A stretch of DNA of 64,000 bases from positions 3,794,779-3,858,778 of the forward strand of contig NC_030383.2 in assembly GCF_001625215.2 (NCBI RefSeq), in the 5' to 3' direction. The position numbers and the translations under genes were made by a program. Shown here piece by piece: positions 60,040-64,000 of the stretch (position 1 is its first letter; every line of letters begins with the position of its first letter). The DNA is from Daucus carota subsp. sativus (Eukaryota; Streptophyta; Magnoliopsida; Apiales; Apiaceae). A model generated the notes under the pieces. That model was not told where the DNA came from. It made no database searches and saw only the letters and a program-made list of their open reading frames with translations.

Positions 60040-63000
60040 TTACTTTTGTTTGTCTTCAATGACTTTCAGATGAAGGGTACCAGCCAGGTTCTCAGATAAT
60101 TGAGTTATTGAAGCATCAGGTATTTTGCCCGGACTTGACTGTTTAGCTCTCTTTTCCTGCAACGAACGCTCCTTCTCATCATAATAAACAAAATCATCCA
60201 ACATTGATGTATCAGCTTCATGCTCTTTGAATATTTTTAACATCGCAAGACCTTGTTCAAGCTTCACCTGAACAAAATTACGAAGAAATATCATGTTTGT
60301 GTCGTAACAAATGTTGCAAGATCAGCTCAATCAAAGTGAAAAGGCCAAATTCTGACAATAAACAGAGGTCAAAAATCGAAACAGAACAGATGATATAACC
60401 TCAGCTTGTTTGTTTGAGCTTAAAGTCATTATTGACTTGGAAGTTAAAAAGTGTCTGTTTGGTGAAGTCAGGACCTAAAAGATTTAATGGAATGGTACAT
60501 TGTAACAAGTCAGAAACTGACTTAAAGTTAAAAATAAGCTAGAAACTGGCTTAAAGCCAGAAGTTAGTAAGAGGTACTTCTTGAACAAATTATTTTAATT
60601 TTATATTTTTAAATGATAAAAGTCAATATTACCATTCAAATAGATAAGCTATCAAATTTATTTTTTATTACTAAGTTATCACTTGTCATAATGCAAAATT
60701 ACCCAAACAAACAATTTTTACCTTGGACTTGTCACTTTAAAACACTTCAAGTCGTAAGTCATTATTTTAAGTATCCAAACGGGCACTGTTTATATATAAT
60801 TACCAAACTATGGGATATTCAAATTTAAAAAGGTGGACTTCAATACATATGGATAGAATTACAGAGTAAAACTTTGACTCTAGTAATAGTGTAACACGGA
60901 GTGTTGAAATCATCATATTGTAGGTATGGTGGACAAAGATGCCCAAACAGGTAATTTTAACTTAATAAAGTGAACAATATTTCGCTTTGCTGTAGAATAA
61001 TTCGAATCCTTAGATAGGGCTTTTCAACAAGTATGGTAGCAGTAGAAAAGTCTGGTGAATAAAAAGGCTAAATCAGCAATCGGACTGGCAAGTGTATCTC
61101 AAAAGCTAATGAAAACAGTATAAAGCCATAAACTATCTAGGAAAATAATACACCTTACTACCAAAGTCCAAATCAACTGACTCAGAGCCCCTTAAGGTGG
61201 CTCGCCACCTAAAAGTACAGGTAGCTATAAGGAAGAGATGTGTGTAGGGGTGAGATTTGAGAATATAAGAAACACATGGTCTTGAAAAGATTAAATGAGA
61301 AATGCCAACACATTGAACCGACCAACAAATCTTAAAAAACTGCTACACATCCTTTTGTTTTTCTCAATTTCCCCCCAGGTAATAACAGTTGACGATAAAA
61401 AGAAATAGACTTGTAAGAACAAAGAGTAACTGTAAAGTGTAAACAAAACTTTAACTGGTACGTACCTCCTGAGAGTCTCGGCTGTGAGTGACGGGCTTAT
61501 TTTCATTGTTGTCCAGAAGAATATGGCGAAATCGACCATTTGGTATATCTTTTATTATATGCCACTTGACAGGAAATTGCCCACTCCATCTATCCTGCTG
61601 CCAGTAATCTGCATCATTCTCAAAATCGACAGGGCCAGTCATTTCAGCCACACCACAGAACTGCCCGCTAGCATTAACCTGCAAAGTGTATAAATAGTGA
61701 TTAAAAATGTGGCTTAGAACAAAGTGAACCACGAACATAAATAAATGCAAACATATACAGATAGAGAAATTGGTGCAATATCTAATTTTCATACATTGCA
61801 ACTCTTCATCAAACAAAATTCATTTGCCTATCTTTTTAACAACGAGTCAAGTATTCAGCTTCTTCCTAGGTATTTAAATATAACGACTTGCATCGAGTAC
61901 ACTCCTGTCTTGCAGATAACTATTTATCCGATTGATTATCATCTTTCAACAGTATGAATTCCTTAATTAATAAGAAATGAAGTAAACAATTAATAAATGC
62001 CCTGTTTAAATAAGTCATATGGAAATACTATTAAACAAGAAATATAGATCTTGCTTAAATATAGACGATTTATTCAAATACTTAAAAAACATACATAAGC
62101 GATTGTTCCACAAACACCTAAATGTAAGAGTTAATAGCCTGCCAATTATGCAGTAGTCTTTAAACTGTACAACCCACATAAGAGCTTAACACAAATTGAT
62201 ATTTACCACATCCAGTATACTTATGTTCCAAAATAATATAAACATTCTGATGTAGGAAAGCAAAGTTGAGAAACCCGATTCAGTATAACAGATTAAGCGC
62301 AACCACTGAGAGAAGAGAAAAGTGTTTTGGATCCTAATCCATGACACAACCTACATTTAAGAGTTTCTAACTTCTCTAACGATAGATATGGCCTCTTTAT
62401 AGAACAGAGAGTACTGCAATAACATAATCACTACAGATCTTAGTTGAAGATTATTCATTTCTAAGTCCAATCAAAGATCAATATGAGAAACCTATATATG
62501 AAATTTGAATCACCATTCACCACACACTGTTTTATTCTAGCATACGGTAAGGCAAAATATTATCACATTACACTTACCAAACAAATAATGATTCACACTA
62601 CAAAACTTTGATAGGGAGTGTTTAGTCAAATTAGATCCAAACAACTGCAGGTTGGTTTGTAAATATGTGCAAGTTCACAAATACAACTAGGCAATCCCCA
62701 GGATCCGTAGTCGGTGTTGCTTTTAATCAGATTTCTGATGAGCAGAACTGATGAACCACCATGTATATCCACATACCCATATTTTATAATTTTATTAAGT
62801 GATTATACAAATTATGATTTATATTCAATCAAGATAATACCTAATAAATCTGATTTAAAAAAAGTAAGTAGCATACCGAGAAGAAGAGAAAAACGGGGTA
62901 TATGCTATTAGAATCCTTAGCTTCTTGAAAGGCAGCATCCAGTTTCCTGTTCCCAAGGGGTGTGCTGGCCCAAACACAATATTTAATACTTTTGTGAACA

Positions 63001-63365
63001 TTGTCTTCACTAAAAGACTTGATGACAAAGAACTTGGCTCGCTCATAGTCTGTGACAAAATCTGGTTGGTTGTATAGATCAAGATTGACTCCAGAAGTCG
63101 ATGCGCCTGCTTTTGCAACACCAGGTGCAGCCTTTTCTTCAGTACTAGTTTTTATTTTTGGCTTCAATGCTCTTGGACCTCGATTACGGTCGTTGGCATT
63201 GCCATGTGAATCAGCAGAAATACTGATTGAGTCCCTATCCCTTCTTCCACCTTTATCAGGAGTGAATCGGTTGGAGCGACTAGCATCCCAGTTCCCATAG
63301 TTTGACATTCTAGAAGATGTACTATTATGATAGCGCCTTGTAAATGGTATTTGCTGCTGAGAAGC
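60040..63365 (-). CDS. YTH-domain m6A reader (ECT family), C-terminal part
   Basis: Three exons on the minus strand (63365-62877, 61678-61466, 60267-60040), all in phase 0, encode the last 309 residues. ECT proteins bind N6-methyladenosine in mRNA in the cytoplasm. The YTH domain runs from about [20 protein letters not shown] to [14 protein letters not shown]; the aromatic-cage tryptophans are visible in [15 protein letters not shown] and the following [10 protein letters not shown]. The segment before it is Arg/Ser/Gly-rich and disordered. The C-terminal tail after YTH is short ([18 protein letters not shown] then about 40 residues). The N-terminal exons lie beyond 64000; no acceptor-joined exon was found at 63366-64000. 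Which ECT this is cannot be told. Confidence 0.92.
60451..60786. mobile_element. MITE in ECT intron
   Basis: GTGTCTGTTTGGTGAAGTC at the left and the inverted AGTATCCAAACGGGCAC at the right. The arms continue with AAGTCAGAAACTGACTTAAAG and CTTCAAGTCGTAAGTC type units. Target duplication not clear; superfamily uncertain. Confidence 0.55.
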
Positions 63366-64000
63366 CTGCAAAATATCATATATATTTAGACACATTTTTC
63401 ATGTAACAAGTTCCATATAAAAAAAAAATCATTCAAATTACCATACATAAACTGTGTTAAACTTTAATAAATTAATACTCGACTGCTTATAGAACTTAAT
63501 AATAATAAACTTTATTGGTCTTGATTATAAAACATATGATATATTTCTTTTCTCAATTTAATTAATAGACTCAATTTTTATTATAGAACTCTCCAGTCCC
63601 CAGCTAATGATTTAAGGAGTTGTACTCTAACAAGTTCAAATATAGTTCAAGTGAAGTGTACCCCAAAAACATGTGCAATTTTTTTTTTCCTGTCTTGGAC
63701 GGGTCATACTAGTAATGAGAAACCAAGAGTTTTTCTAACAGTATAATCTGCAGTTTAGTATTGATTCAAGATCAGGGAAGATATTGCAAAGACAAACTTG
63801 TCAAACTGCAAAGATAAATGATTAACTGCATACTTCCACCCTGCAAATGGGTAATAGAAAGGAGGTTCGTGGTGTAAATATCCAACCTTTCTTTTAATAT
63901 GTAGTGTAAATATCAAACTCGACTTCATGAAGAAAGAGGAAAACAAGTCATAATAAAGCATGGAAGTGACCAATAAAATAACAAGCAACACATCAAGAAC
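63366..64000 (-). other. ECT gene intron, running out of the window
   Basis: AT-rich sequence upstream of exon 62877-63365. No in-frame exon with splice signals could be supported. The minus frame at 63755-63991 has no family. Confidence 0.5.

Overview
The window is nuclear DNA from a flowering plant, almost certainly a eudicot. Genes are split by many GT-AG introns, the intergenic DNA is very AT-rich, and Stowaway, PIF/Harbinger, hAT, Mutator-like and pogo/Emigrant-like miniature transposons are common. All recognisable proteins are plant families. The species cannot be named from sequence alone; an asterid such as an Apiaceae would fit, but that is a guess.

Eight protein-coding loci are supported and their exons can be joined by hand in a consistent frame. 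In order: the 3' half of the nuclear-exosome RNA helicase HEN2 (+, 1-6602, 5' part outside the window); an FCS-like zinc finger (FLZ) protein (-, 7882-10464); a pollen-receptor-kinase-like LRR receptor with a degenerate kinase (-, 16028-18289); the peroxisomal tail-anchored protein APEM9 (-, 20591-25476); a class I HKT sodium transporter (+, 35096-37543); a PBL17-like receptor-like cytoplasmic kinase (-, 40155-45512); an ankyrin/PGG membrane protein (+, 49284-51996); and a RAF22/RAF28-like kinase (+, 55144-58033). A ninth, partial locus at the right edge is the YTH-domain half of an ECT-type m6A reader (-, 60040-63365). These genes are not an operon or a cluster of one pathway. Several act in signalling (LRR receptor, RLCK, Raf-like kinase, ankyrin/PGG) and two in RNA handling (HEN2, ECT).

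The accessory DNA carries most of the unusual structure. The 25.5-35.0 kb stretch is gene-free. It holds a layered insertion: an ACCCGA-rich element whose internal (TA)n tract received three successive elements, each bounded by (TA)n. One of these carries ten ACGT cores in about 165 bp. The ankyrin gene is flanked by two decayed copies of its own 3' end; in the left copy a Stowaway element sits at a TA site that is still empty in the intact gene. Two transposons keep perfect target duplications: a 192-bp Mutator-like MITE (9-bp duplication, 48157-48348) and a 332-bp hAT-like element with a run of 21 C (8-bp duplication, 43314-43645). No CRISPR array, tRNA, rRNA or autonomous transposase gene was found. 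No clearly new biological system is visible; the best candidates for follow-up are the (TA)n-targeting elements and the ACGT-rich one.
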